From NCBI GenBank assembly GCA_902363555.1, contig CABJAM010000009.1:62001-126000 (forward strand): DNA of 64,000 bases, written 5' to 3'. Under the pieces are notes generated by a model. The model did not search any database. It was given only the letters and a program-made list of their open reading frames with translations, and had not been told where the DNA came from. Shown here one piece after another: positions 7,555 through 15,766 of this stretch (position 1 is its first letter; each line of letters begins with the position of its first letter). The position numbers were made by a program, and so were the translations under genes. The stretch is from Lachnospiraceae bacterium. Lineage in GTDB: Bacteria; Bacillota; Clostridia; Lachnospirales; Lachnospiraceae.

Positions 7555-9939
7555 TTACGGAAAAAGTTCAATAAGCATGACCTCATGGGGCTCCAGCGCC
7601 AGATGCAGACAAATATTTCCGTTTTCCACCTGAAGAAGGCGGTATTCCCGAAGGGGCTGGTTCGTCTGACGGAAATACTCGATATCGCTTCGGATCGCAT
7701 CCTCCCAGTAGCCCATTTTCTGCCATATATCAAAAATGCTCCCATGCTCTTTGTTAAGCCGGTAGGTGATGGTCTTATAGGAGCTTTTCGGCGGCAGCTT
7801 TAATGAGAGCGTTACATTGCGCATCACTGGGGCTTCATATACAGAATATGCATTTTTAGGCCGGATGACTAAATGGGTGTTCTGACAGTAATAAGCATCC
7901 GGAGCGATATAATTGTCCAGAAGGATCGTATAATTGCCGCCAATCCCCCGTGTTACCAAAAGTCCGTCCTTTTGTTCAAGAATGGCATTTCCCATATGAC
8001 TTAGAAAATCCATGGCAAAATAACCGGGCTTGGGGAGATTGTCATCGGTAAAAAATCCGCTCCGGCCGTCGGCAAAGTGGGTGGATCTGACGCCGTCGGC
8101 AGCGTCGGAAATCTGGTCGTAGCCGACAAAATCAATGTGGCCGGCCATGGCCATGGACATATGCGTGATAAATGCCGCCTGATAGCACATATCATTGAGG
8201 AAATAGCGGTGCAGGTGATCCGGGCTGAAATGGCTGATCAAAACGTCTGTTTTTTTCATATGATGCTGCCGCAGAGCAGACTTTACGTGTTTAATCTTGG
8301 AAATAAGCCCCCGGGCATCCGCCGCGTAAACAAGTCCGTCCTCTGTGCGCTTATAAGGATAGCAGGTTAAGGAAATAAAATCCGGCGTGATCCCCTGTAT
8401 GGACAGGCCATCCAGTATTTTCTCCAGAAGATTCATCGGTTCTGCGGTAAAAAAGCCGATGCCGCCGATTTTAGCCTGGGGAAATGTCCGCCGGATAAGC
8501 TTAAAGGCGTTTGAAAAGCGGCGAATAAAGTCTGCGACGGACTCATGCCTTAAATCATGGAGATCCTGATTAAAGCCGATATCAAACATCCATTGATGGA
8601 CATGCGCTGGATTATATAGTCTTTGACAGTGATTAAGCAGTGCTTCCAGCCAGTGCATGTATTGCTTTTCGTCAGTCTCAAGGCCGTATTCTCTGAGCAT
8701 TTCCGCCGAAAAATTCAGTTCCAGGTATGGGATCAGATGATTCATATGCAAAATATTGATGGCATTATCAAAGGCAAGAAAGTTGTACCTTTGGAAATCC
8801 CTGTCATAATAAAGCTCCTTCGGATCAAATAACTGCATGACCGATGCGTAGGTAAAGCCCATATTGCGGGCCATTGTAGCCAACTGCAAAGACGTATGGG
8901 GATGTGCGATAGCGGACAGTGTTCCGGCGGTGATCATTTTATTCCAAAACGGAGCCACAGGCCGGGCATCCTTCATCATATCTATCGTATAGCTCGTATG
9001 TATGGCCGGATAGGGTGTTGTGGCATCGGTGCTGTAATTGCACAGACAGTCGTCCAATTCCATGGTTTTTTCGGAGCTGACGGGGGCGTAAAGCTCTGTT
9101 GGTGTCTGGGTACTGTGCGTTTTAGTGCTGTCATTGTTTCCACAACGTCTGAAATCGCCCGGAGTAGTTCCGTAAATCTTTTTGAACATGGATGTAAAAG
9201 CGCTCATATTTGGAAAGCCGTGCTTATGTACGATATCGGTGATCGATGCCTGCGTATTTTTCAGATCATCCACAGCCCTTGAAAAACGCAACTGATTAAC
9301 ATAGCGGTTGAATGTCATTTTGTAGCGGTCCTTGAAAAATCTGGAAAGATACGGCGGCGTCAGATGCAGATATTCCGCAAGCCCCTCCAGTGTGATGGAC
9401 TGGTTGTAATTGCATTCGATATACTCGGAAATCACTTCCATGCGCCGTGTATATTTGTCGCTGTCCTGTAAATTTGCGGCCGCATAGTTGCGGATCAGCA
9501 GATAAACAAGCTGATGGGCCAGGGCGGTCAATTGATGATATCCAAAGGCTTCGTTTTTGGCATAAATGCCGGCGATGGCGGTAATTAATCGGCGAAGCGG
9601 ATCAAAATCCAAATCGGGATATTTGATACTGTTACACATATAGGTTTGCTTTGGAAATGAATTGATTTTTCCATTTTCGACGGCCTGCCCGGGGGTCAGC
9701 ATAGACGGCCGGATTTCCAGGAGCAGTACCTTTGAAGCGGCGCTGACGGTTAGCTGACAGCACATGGAAGGCTCTGTCAGCAAAAGGTCATTATCCCGGC
9801 ATATGAAGTGCTGACTGCCCCACTGAATGGCGGCGCGGCCGCAGAGGACCATCAGTAAGCGGAAGCATTCACTGGCGGGAAGGGATTCAGTGTCCGTAAT
9901 ATAACGAACGGTTTTTATAGGTGTATTTTCCAGGAACAT
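7555..9939 (-). CDS. AraC-family regulator fused to a GH39-like domain
   Basis: 794 residues. Residues 1-160 form a cupin-like sensor. About 175-275 carry two AraC helix-turn-helices (S-I-T-L-E-G-L-A-E-Y-L-H-L-T-P-P-Y-L-S-R and the C-terminal F-K-K-I-Y-G-T-T-P-G-D-F-R). After a linker, 315-794 resemble a GH39 beta-xylosidase/iduronidase TIM barrel. The expected acid/base N-E after W-x-F is F-N-Q here (W-M-F-D-I-G-F-N-Q-D), and the nucleophile segment T-E-W reads S-H-F. The barrel is probably a sugar-binding sensor rather than an enzyme. GGAGG precedes the ATG. It is divergent from the sulfatase, its likely target. Confidence 0.85.
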   Translation of the reverse strand: MFLENTPIKTVRYITDTESLPASECFRLLMVLCGRAAIQWGSQHFICRDNDLLLTEPSMCCQLTVSAASKVLLLEIRPSMLTPGQAVENGKINSFPKQTYMCNSIKYPDLDFDPLRRLITAIAGIYAKNEAFGYHQLTALAHQLVYLLIRNYAAANLQDSDKYTRRMEVISEYIECNYNQSITLEGLAEYLHLTPPYLSRFFKDRYKMTFNRYVNQLRFSRAVDDLKNTQASITDIVHKHGFPNMSAFTSMFKKIYGTTPGDFRRCGNNDSTKTHSTQTPTELYAPVSSEKTMELDDCLCNYSTDATTPYPAIHTSYTIDMMKDARPVAPFWNKMITAGTLSAIAHPHTSLQLATMARNMGFTYASVMQLFDPKELYYDRDFQRYNFLAFDNAINILHMNHLIPYLELNFSAEMLREYGLETDEKQYMHWLEALLNHCQRLYNPAHVHQWMFDIGFNQDLHDLRHESVADFIRRFSNAFKLIRRTFPQAKIGGIGFFTAEPMNLLEKILDGLSIQGITPDFISLTCYPYKRTEDGLVYAADARGLISKIKHVKSALRQHHMKKTDVLISHFSPDHLHRYFLNDMCYQAAFITHMSMAMAGHIDFVGYDQISDAADGVRSTHFADGRSGFFTDDNLPKPGYFAMDFLSHMGNAILEQKDGLLVTRGIGGNYTILLDNYIAPDAYYCQNTHLVIRPKNAYSVYEAPVMRNVTLSLKLPPKSSYKTITYRLNKEHGSIFDIWQKMGYWEDAIRSDIEYFRQTNQPLREYRLLQVENGNICLHLALEPHEVMLIELFP

Positions 9940-10238
9940 GACTTTCCTCCGCTCTGTAAAAAATGATCGTGTTTGGCCCTTTGGCAGGTGTAGAGTTAAT
10001 GTCTTTCATGGGCACGCGCATTACGTAATATGTTATAAAATTATTATAGATAGATTTAACATAGATTGTCAATGAGATAAATATTTTATGAGGATATTTG
10101 CGTTTTATTGATGAAATAACGGAATAACTATGAAAATATATCCTTTTGCAAGCATTTCTAAGTAGTAAATATTATAGATCCGATAGTTCCAACGTACAAA
10201 AAATAATATAATAAAGAAAATAAAAAGGGGTGATACAT
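9940..10238. other. Divergent intergenic region, AraC-GH39 / sulfatase
   Basis: AT-rich stretch between two divergent genes; it must hold both promoters. No convincing -35/-10 pair or palindrome was found. No coding sequence is supported. Confidence 0.4.
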
Positions 10239-11792
10239 ATGAGAGTTTTGATGCTGGATCTGGACACGCTGCGCCCGGATCATCTGGGCTGCTACGGTTA
10301 TCGGAGAAATACATCGCCGGTGCTGGATTCCATTGCAAAGGATTGTGTACGGTTCGATGAATATTATTGCTCGGATGCGCCGTGTCTGCCGTCGAGGGCC
10401 GCCCTGTTTACCGGACAGTTTGGCATTCATAACGGTATTAATAATCATGGGGGAACAGCGGCGGATATGCGGCTTCTCGGGATGGAGCGGGGAATGCGCG
10501 ACGACCGGATGGAGCATAGCTTTTTTAACATTTTCCGGCGGGCGGGAATGTATACAGCTTCCGTCAGCACCTTTGCGGAACGTCATTCGGCCTTTTGGTT
10601 CAATGCCGGCTTTAATGAAATGATCAATGTCGGTAAAGGGGGCGGCGAGACGGCAGGGGAGGTTATACCTCATGCTCTGGACTGGATCGATCGACACGGG
10701 GCTGATGACCAGTGGTTTCTTCATGTTCATTTGTGGGATGCACATTCCCCCTATCGTACTCCGGCGGATTTTGAGAATCCTTTTACAGACAGTCCGGCCA
10801 CGGATTGGATCGATCGTCAGGTATTTCAGGAGCATTTAAAAAAGGTGGGACAACATTCTCTGAATGAGCTTTGCGGTTTTAAAGAAAATGCCCGGCTGGC
10901 GCCTTTTCCAAAGCAGCTCCAGACAGCAACGACCTATGAGCAGATGTGCCAGGTCCTGGATGGCTACGACTGCGGTATCCGATATATGGATGAACAGATT
11001 GGACGGCTGCTGGATGCGCTGAAGGTAAAGGGCATATACGATGATATGGCTGTTATTATTACCAGCGACCACGGCGAGGACATGGGGGAGCTGGGAATTT
11101 ATTCAGAGCACGGCGTATGCGATTACCATACAACCCACATACCATTGTTGATAAAATGGCCGGGAATGGCGCCGGCTGTGGATAAAGGGCTGAGATACAA
11201 TATCGATCTGGCGCCCACACTGTGTGACCTGCTGGATGTAACGCCCTATCCGTATTGGGATGGCCAGAGCTTTTCCCATGTACTTGAAAAAGCAGGAGCA
11301 GTTATCCACAAACAGCCGTTTGTTCCGTCCAGACGATCAACATATGTGGACCGGGATGTCCACCAGAATGGGCGGGAATATCTGGTTATGACCCAGTGCG
11401 CTCACGTCTGCCAGAGGGGCGTCCGTTTTGGCGATTATTATTATATCCGCACGTATCATTCCGGTTATCATCTCTTTCCTAAAGAAATGCTGTTTGATAT
11501 CCGGCGTGACGTCCATGAGCAGAAAAATATTGCTTCGGAACGCCCGGATCTGTGTGCCATCGCCTGCCGCTATCTGGCTGACTGGCAGGAAGATATGATG
11601 CTTACCGGGGAATATGACCGTGACCCGCTGTGGACAACACTGCTGGAGGGCGGTCCGCTCCATGGGCGCTGCCGGACGGAGGAATACTATGACCGGCTGC
11701 TGGCCACCGGACGCGCGGAGGGCGCTGAGGAATTTAAACGGCGGTTTGGAGACGAATTTGGGAAAGAGCCGGTGGGATTTCGGATGCATTAA
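10239..11792 (+). CDS. Type I sulfatase, cysteine type
   Basis: 517 residues. The N-terminal core L-D-T-L-R-P-D-H-L-G-C-Y-G-Y binds the metal. C49-L-P-S-R is the C-x-P-S-R motif whose Cys is converted to formylglycine. The later D-H-G-E-D-M-G-E and H-T-T-H-I-P-L-L-I-K segments are also typical. No signal peptide is visible, so it probably acts in the cytoplasm on an imported sulfated sugar or aryl sulfate. No maturase gene lies in the window; an anaerobic radical-SAM maturase elsewhere would be needed. ATG 10239 is chosen over GTG 10230 because AAGGGGTG overlaps the latter. It is likely controlled by the divergent AraC-GH39 protein. Confidence 0.9.
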   Translation: MRVLMLDLDTLRPDHLGCYGYRRNTSPVLDSIAKDCVRFDEYYCSDAPCLPSRAALFTGQFGIHNGINNHGGTAADMRLLGMERGMRDDRMEHSFFNIFRRAGMYTASVSTFAERHSAFWFNAGFNEMINVGKGGGETAGEVIPHALDWIDRHGADDQWFLHVHLWDAHSPYRTPADFENPFTDSPATDWIDRQVFQEHLKKVGQHSLNELCGFKENARLAPFPKQLQTATTYEQMCQVLDGYDCGIRYMDEQIGRLLDALKVKGIYDDMAVIITSDHGEDMGELGIYSEHGVCDYHTTHIPLLIKWPGMAPAVDKGLRYNIDLAPTLCDLLDVTPYPYWDGQSFSHVLEKAGAVIHKQPFVPSRRSTYVDRDVHQNGREYLVMTQCAHVCQRGVRFGDYYYIRTYHSGYHLFPKEMLFDIRRDVHEQKNIASERPDLCAIACRYLADWQEDMMLTGEYDRDPLWTTLLEGGPLHGRCRTEEYYDRLLATGRAEGAEEFKRRFGDEFGKEPVGFRMH

Positions 11793-11858
11793 TAAAGGTT
11801 TTAAGTGAGGGGCAGTTCCACTGCCCGAAGGTCAGCGGTCGGTCCGGCCAAAGTCTTC

Positions 11859-11883
11859 GGGGCAGCGTGGCTGCCCCTGTTTT
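11859..11883 (+). terminator. Sulfatase terminator
   Basis: GGGGCAG/CTGCCCC stem with a 5-base loop followed by TGTTTT. A smaller GGGCAG/CTGCCC hairpin precedes it at about 11809-11826. Confidence 0.75.
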
Positions 11884-11922
11884 ATGCGTACAATTAAAAA
11901 TTTTTTAACCTCCTGTAAAAAT

Positions 11923-11960
11923 AGTCTAAATAGACTTTTGATCATACTTGGTGCTATGAT
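11923..11960 (+). promoter_or_regulatory. Possible promoter/operator of PhzA/B-like operon
   Basis: AGTCTA-AA-TAGACT is a short palindrome at 11923-11936. TATGAT at 11955-11960 could be a -10 with a weak -35 inside the palindrome (17-18 base spacing). An operator at this site would block the polymerase. Confidence 0.4.
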
Positions 11961-12001
11961 TTAATTAGAATAAAATTGACAATTTTTTGGAGGTAAAAAG
12001 C

Positions 12002-12493
12002 ATGGAAGCAAAAGACTATTTATTAAACCATGATGACGATGCATTGAGGGTTAAAAACATTGAGACAATTCTGAAATATGTGAATTGCAAAGGGGATGAC
12101 CGTTTAAACCGCTGGCAGATGTTTACAGAGGACGGCCAGGGCGGCTATACCGGTCCGGGAAAATACGATAACTACGATAAGACCGAGGATGGCGTGCCTG
12201 GCCATGAAGGATTAAAATTTAGTGACGCCTGGAATCATAAATTTTTCCCGGACTTTCATTTTGAGGACAATATTCTTCTCCAGACAGCCGATCCCAATTA
12301 CTATGTCGTTGTATCCAAAGGCAAGGGCTTCATAGATTTCCCGGCCTATGAAAAGAAACCGTACTATAATTATTTCTTCCATGTATTTGAAATGGAGGAT
12401 GGAAAAATCAAACGTTACCGCGAGCATATGAATTTCTGTGAAGTATTCCATACACTTGGGATTGAACTGCCGGAGGTACAGTTTCCCCACTGA
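12002..12493 (+). CDS. PhzA/PhzB-like (SnoaL-fold) protein 1
   Basis: 163 residues, the length of phenazine-pathway PhzA/PhzB, which condense two amino-ketone units by acid/base catalysis. Family features in order: R-V-K-N-I-E-T-I-L-K-Y then L-F-T-E-D-G-like (M-F-T-E-D-G-Q-G-G), F-P-D-F-H-F, T-A-D-P-N-Y-Y-V-V, G-K-G-F-I-D-F-P-A-Y, and F-E-M-E-D-G-K-I-K-R-Y-R-E-H-M-N. The Glu in that last block matches the position of the catalytic Glu in PhzA/B as I recall it. No other phenazine genes are present, so the real reaction is unknown. ATG 12002 follows GGAGGTAAAAAGC. First gene of a run with three more enzymes. Confidence 0.85.
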   Translation: MEAKDYLLNHDDDALRVKNIETILKYVNCKGDDRLNRWQMFTEDGQGGYTGPGKYDNYDKTEDGVPGHEGLKFSDAWNHKFFPDFHFEDNILLQTADPNYYVVVSKGKGFIDFPAYEKKPYYNYFFHVFEMEDGKIKRYREHMNFCEVFHTLGIELPEVQFPH

Positions 12494-12521
12494 TATGGCA
12501 GCGAATTTAAATGGTCCTATG

Positions 12522-12547
12522 GCAGTTCGGCCCCTCTGAACTGTTAC
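12522..12547. repeat. Dispersed palindrome copy
   Basis: GCAGTTC-GGCCCCTCT-GAACTGTTAC. The left end is degraded (GGCAG for AACAG). It lies between two PhzA/B-like genes. Confidence 0.75.
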
Positions 12548-12579
12548 GAACGGTTATAAAATTAAAGAGGAGAATGACA

Positions 12580-13107
12580 ATGAATATTGAAAAGGCTTTA
12601 AAGGAAAATATGATTTTTAACACGGACGTTGAATTGAGAGAAAAAAATCTCCGTACGATCCTGGAATTTATGACAGATGAGGATGACGCGGAAACCGGCG
12701 AGCAGAAGCGCAAGCGTCTCAATCGCTATAAGCTGTATGCGCCAAATGGCCAGGGATACCGTTACGGTGCTGGTTACACTTACAGAGGCGAGGAACGACT
12801 GAAAGAACGTGATGCCACAACGGTACGGCGTTTCCCGGTCTGGTACACACGGAGAATGCAGATTTTCCAGAGCGCCGATCCTAATGTATACCTTGTGACA
12901 GGTTATGCTACCGGCGATCAGTATGATGATGAGGGAAATTTTATCATGCATCACGACGACGGCGATCCATGCCACAATCTGTTTATTATGGAAGATGGCC
13001 TGATTAAAGAATATATCGAGTATATGGTTCCCAAGCTTCAGCTTCCCCATGACCTGGCGGATATCGAGGTGCTCAAAGCCACAGGTATGGAAGACCAGTT
13101 GCTGTAA
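12580..13107 (+). CDS. PhzA/PhzB-like protein 2, divergent
   Basis: 175 residues. It shares the family frame of its neighbours: E-L-R-E-K-N-L-R-T-I-L-E-F-M, then L-Y-A-P-N-G-Q-G, F-Q-S-A-D-P-N-V-Y-L-V, and F-I-M-E-D-G-L-I-K-E-Y-I-E-Y-M-V. It is the most divergent of the four and has an extra N-terminal helix. The candidate catalytic Glu is kept. ATG 12580 is preferred because AGGAG (12568-12572) sits 7 bases upstream, whereas ATG 12574 would be too close. It follows the first paralogue by 86 bases with a palindromic repeat between, and the membrane protein gene follows 20 bases later. Confidence 0.8.
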   Translation: MNIEKALKENMIFNTDVELREKNLRTILEFMTDEDDAETGEQKRKRLNRYKLYAPNGQGYRYGAGYTYRGEERLKERDATTVRRFPVWYTRRMQIFQSADPNVYLVTGYATGDQYDDEGNFIMHHDDGDPCHNLFIMEDGLIKEYIEYMVPKLQLPHDLADIEVLKATGMEDQLL

Positions 13108-13127
13108 CAGGAGCACAGGATCAGACC

Positions 13128-14366
13128 ATGGAAAATGTAGAAAAATTAGGACCAGGCAAGAAAATCAGTTTTGATGTTCCGAAAAATGTAAAAACGCCGG
13201 TAACTGTAAAGAAGGCGGTAAGCGTGGAGGGCTTTGTGTTTCTTGTGGCATTCCTGGGATTGTTTTGTTTTCTGGGAGTACAGATGGGAGCATCCAATAT
13301 GCTCAATACGATGATGAATACGGCGTATCAGCTTTTGATGGATACGGTATTTTATATCATGGCCATTGCGGTGCTGGCCGGCGCCGTGTCCGGATTATTT
13401 TCCGAATTTGGCGTCATTGCCATGCTCAACAAGCTGCTGGCCCCACTGATGAAGCCGGTCTACGGACTTCCGGGAGCCAGCGCCATCGGTGTGGTTACCA
13501 CCTATTTGTCGGACAATCCGGCGATTCTTGCTCTGGCGGAGGATAAAAATTTTAAGCGGTATTTTAAGAAATACCAGTTACCTGCCCTTACAAATATAGG
13601 AACCTCCTTTGGTATGGGGCTGATCATCACCACCTTTATGATGGGGATCAAGCCATTGACCGGAGCGGGCTTTGTGCTGCCGGCCGTTATCGGAAATGTG
13701 GGCGCTATCGTGGGAAGTATCGTCAGTACACGGCTGATGCTTCGTCAGACTGCAAAGGTGTATGGCCGGGAACAGTGGGCTATGGATTCATCGGAAATTG
13801 GTAATGGTGCGGAGGTTTCCGCAGATTACCGTGTTGTCCATGAGGGTTCCGCAGCCTCGCGGTTTATCGATGCCCTGCTTACCGGGGGCAAAAATGGTGT
13901 GACCATGGGCGTCAGCATTATTCCCGGCGTGCTGATCATTTGCACCCTTGTGATGATGCTCACCAATGGTGCGGGCGACGGCGGCGTCTATACCGGAGCT
14001 GCCTATGAGGGTGTGGCTGTGCTGCCGTGGATTGGCGCAAAGCTGAAATTCATCCTTATGCCGCTGTTTGGATTCACAAGCCCTGAGGCTATTTCCATAC
14101 CGATCACCGCCCTGGGAGCTGCCGGCGCAGCCATCGGTCTTGCGCCGAATATGGTCAATGCGGGGCTTATCGGCGGCAATGATATTGCCGTATGTACGGC
14201 CATGTGCATGTGCTGGAGCGGCTATTTAAGCACACATATGGCAATGATGGACAGCCTGAAATGCCGGAAGCTGACCGGAAAGGCCATTCTCTGCCATACG
14301 ATTGGTGGCGTCTGCGCCGGTGTTGCGGCCAACTGGCTGTATAAGCTTGTGATGCTGATCTTATAG
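13128..14366 (+). CDS. Nucleoside-recognition (Gate) domain membrane protein, CD0519/CD1768-like
   Basis: 412 residues with a hydrophilic N-terminus and about 10 hydrophobic segments. Gate-domain-like blocks appear twice: G-A-V-S-G-L-F-S-E-F-G-V near residue 90 and G-F-T-S-P-E-A-I-S-I-P near 315. The segment V-V-T-T-Y-L-S-D-N-P-A-I-L-A-L-A is typical of clostridial CD0519/CD1768-type proteins. These are presumed transporters of unknown substrate. The gene lies between PhzA/B-like genes on the same strand and may move the pathway substrate or product. The spacer to the previous gene is only 20 bases, so they are cotranscribed. Confidence 0.8.
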   Translation: MENVEKLGPGKKISFDVPKNVKTPVTVKKAVSVEGFVFLVAFLGLFCFLGVQMGASNMLNTMMNTAYQLLMDTVFYIMAIAVLAGAVSGLFSEFGVIAMLNKLLAPLMKPVYGLPGASAIGVVTTYLSDNPAILALAEDKNFKRYFKKYQLPALTNIGTSFGMGLIITTFMMGIKPLTGAGFVLPAVIGNVGAIVGSIVSTRLMLRQTAKVYGREQWAMDSSEIGNGAEVSADYRVVHEGSAASRFIDALLTGGKNGVTMGVSIIPGVLIICTLVMMLTNGAGDGGVYTGAAYEGVAVLPWIGAKLKFILMPLFGFTSPEAISIPITALGAAGAAIGLAPNMVNAGLIGGNDIAVCTAMCMCWSGYLSTHMAMMDSLKCRKLTGKAILCHTIGGVCAGVAANWLYKLVMLIL

Positions 14367-14436
14367 AGTAACAGAAAAAGAAACAATCCGCTATGGATTA
14401 ATAATGCGAATAATGCTAAACTAAATGGAGGATATT

Positions 14437-14844
14437 ATGGATAACAAAGAATTAAGAGCAAAGAATCTTGAGACAATTTACAAATTCCTTGAGTGCAAAG
14501 GTCCGGAAAGAAAGTATACCCGCGCGCCCCTGTTTACCCCCGATGGACGTAAGGAGATGGAACTGCGCATCGGTGACCAGGTGATCATGCAGGATGTTCC
14601 GTTTCAGGAATGGCTGGACGGTACTGCTGAGATGTTCCCGGACTGGGGATTTTTTGACAATGTGATCTTCCAGACCGAGGACCCCAATCTTTTCCTCGTG
14701 AAATCCAATGGCCTCGGCCATGAGGTCCACGATGGCGTGGAAACACCTGTAAATTCATTTTATATCAATGAATTTCTGATGGAGGACGGCAAGATTAAAC
14801 GCTTCAGAGAAACCATGAATCCGTGCGAAAAGCTACACCACTAA
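14437..14844 (+). CDS. PhzA/PhzB-like protein 3
   Basis: 135 residues, shorter than classic PhzB because the C-terminal tail is missing. It keeps R-A-K-N-L-E-T-I-Y-K-F-L-E-C-K-G-P-E-R, P-L-F-T-P-D-G-R-K-E, E-M-F-P-D-W-G-F, T-E-D-P-N-L-F-L-V-K and M-E-D-G-K-I-K-R-F-R-E-T-M-N-P. It is close to the copy at 22794, including the R-A-P-L-F block and the D-V-P-F-x-E-W-L segment, so those two are recent duplicates. ATG 14437 follows GGAGG at 14427; the upstream in-frame ATG at 14425 would overlap that site. proC follows after 37 bases. Confidence 0.85.
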   Translation: MDNKELRAKNLETIYKFLECKGPERKYTRAPLFTPDGRKEMELRIGDQVIMQDVPFQEWLDGTAEMFPDWGFFDNVIFQTEDPNLFLVKSNGLGHEVHDGVETPVNSFYINEFLMEDGKIKRFRETMNPCEKLHH

Positions 14845-14881
14845 ACTTTAATAATGTGTAATTAATAAGGAGTGTTTAATA

Positions 14882-15715
14882 ATGACAGGAACAGTTTCAT
14901 TTATCGGAACCGGAAACATGGGCGGAGCCCTCATACATGCGGCATGCCGCGCACTGGACCCAAGGCAGGTACATATAACCGATTTTTTTGCGGATAAGGC
15001 TGCGGATATGGCCAATGAGCTGGGCTGCTGCTGCGAGGCCTCCAATAAGGACGCCGTTTTGGCCGGAGATTATATATTTATGTGTGTAAAACCCCAGGTT
15101 ATGGGCGGTGTCTTAAAGGAAATCGAACCGATTTTAAAGGATTGCCTGGAAAAAGGGCAGAAAAAGACAGTTGTTTCCATCGCCGCAGGCCTTCAGACCG
15201 AATATATTAAAGAGCAGTTATCGCAGTGCGGCGATGCTCTTAGGGTTGTCCGTGTTATGCCAAACACCCCGGCTGCCATTGGCAAGGGGATGCTTGCAGT
15301 GGCTGCCGGACCAGAGGTGGAGGATGAATACGTGACCGGCGTTTGTGAAATTCTGGCCGATGCCGGCCGTGTGGAACGTCTGTCCGAGCATTTAATGGAT
15401 CAGTTCACCGTGGTCAGTGGATGCTCCCCGGCTTTTGTTTATATGTTTATTGAAGCATTGGCCGACGGCGGCGTAATGACTGGGCTTTCCAGACAGCAGG
15501 CGCTGACCTATGCGGCTCAAACCGTGATGGGTTCTGCGGCAATGGTGCTTGAAACCGGTAAGCATCCGGGCGAATTGAAGGATAATGTATGCTCTCCGGC
15601 GGGTTCTACGATCGTGGGTGTTGCCGAGCTGGAAAAGCATGGCTTCCGCAGTGCGGCTATTGAAGCAGTAAAAGCGGGATATAAGAAAAATGTGGACCTT
15701 GGAAAAGTAAAATAA
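14882..15715 (+). CDS. proC: Pyrroline-5-carboxylate reductase
   Basis: 277 residues. The N-terminal Rossmann motif is F-I-G-T-G-N-M-G-G-A, followed by V-K-P-Q-V-M, V-R-V-M-P-N-T-P-A-A-I-G-K-G and the C-terminal dimerisation block S-P-A-F-V-Y-M-F-I-E-A-L-A-D-G-G-V, all standard for P5C reductase. The enzyme reduces 1-pyrroline-5-carboxylate to proline with NAD(P)H. AAGGAG precedes the ATG. Its place inside a run of PhzA/B-like and M24-fold genes suggests either ordinary proline synthesis placed by chance or reduction of a related cyclic imine made by the neighbours; the sequence alone cannot separate these. Confidence 0.93.
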   Translation: MTGTVSFIGTGNMGGALIHAACRALDPRQVHITDFFADKAADMANELGCCCEASNKDAVLAGDYIFMCVKPQVMGGVLKEIEPILKDCLEKGQKKTVVSIAAGLQTEYIKEQLSQCGDALRVVRVMPNTPAAIGKGMLAVAAGPEVEDEYVTGVCEILADAGRVERLSEHLMDQFTVVSGCSPAFVYMFIEALADGGVMTGLSRQQALTYAAQTVMGSAAMVLETGKHPGELKDNVCSPAGSTIVGVAELEKHGFRSAAIEAVKAGYKKNVDLGKVK

Positions 15716-15717
15716 TA

Positions 15718-15729
15718 GTAACAGTTCGG
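15718..15729. repeat. Dispersed palindrome, left half only
   Basis: GTAACAGTTCGG directly after the proC stop codon, without a matching right arm. Confidence 0.5.
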
Positions 15730-15766
15730 TACCTTAGAAACTTTTATAAATAATGGGGGAAAAGCC

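Noticed and set aside
10158..10835. Long open frame antisense to the sulfatase
   Set aside because: The plus-strand sulfatase is clearly real with its active-site motif; the antisense frame has no recognisable domain or start signal.
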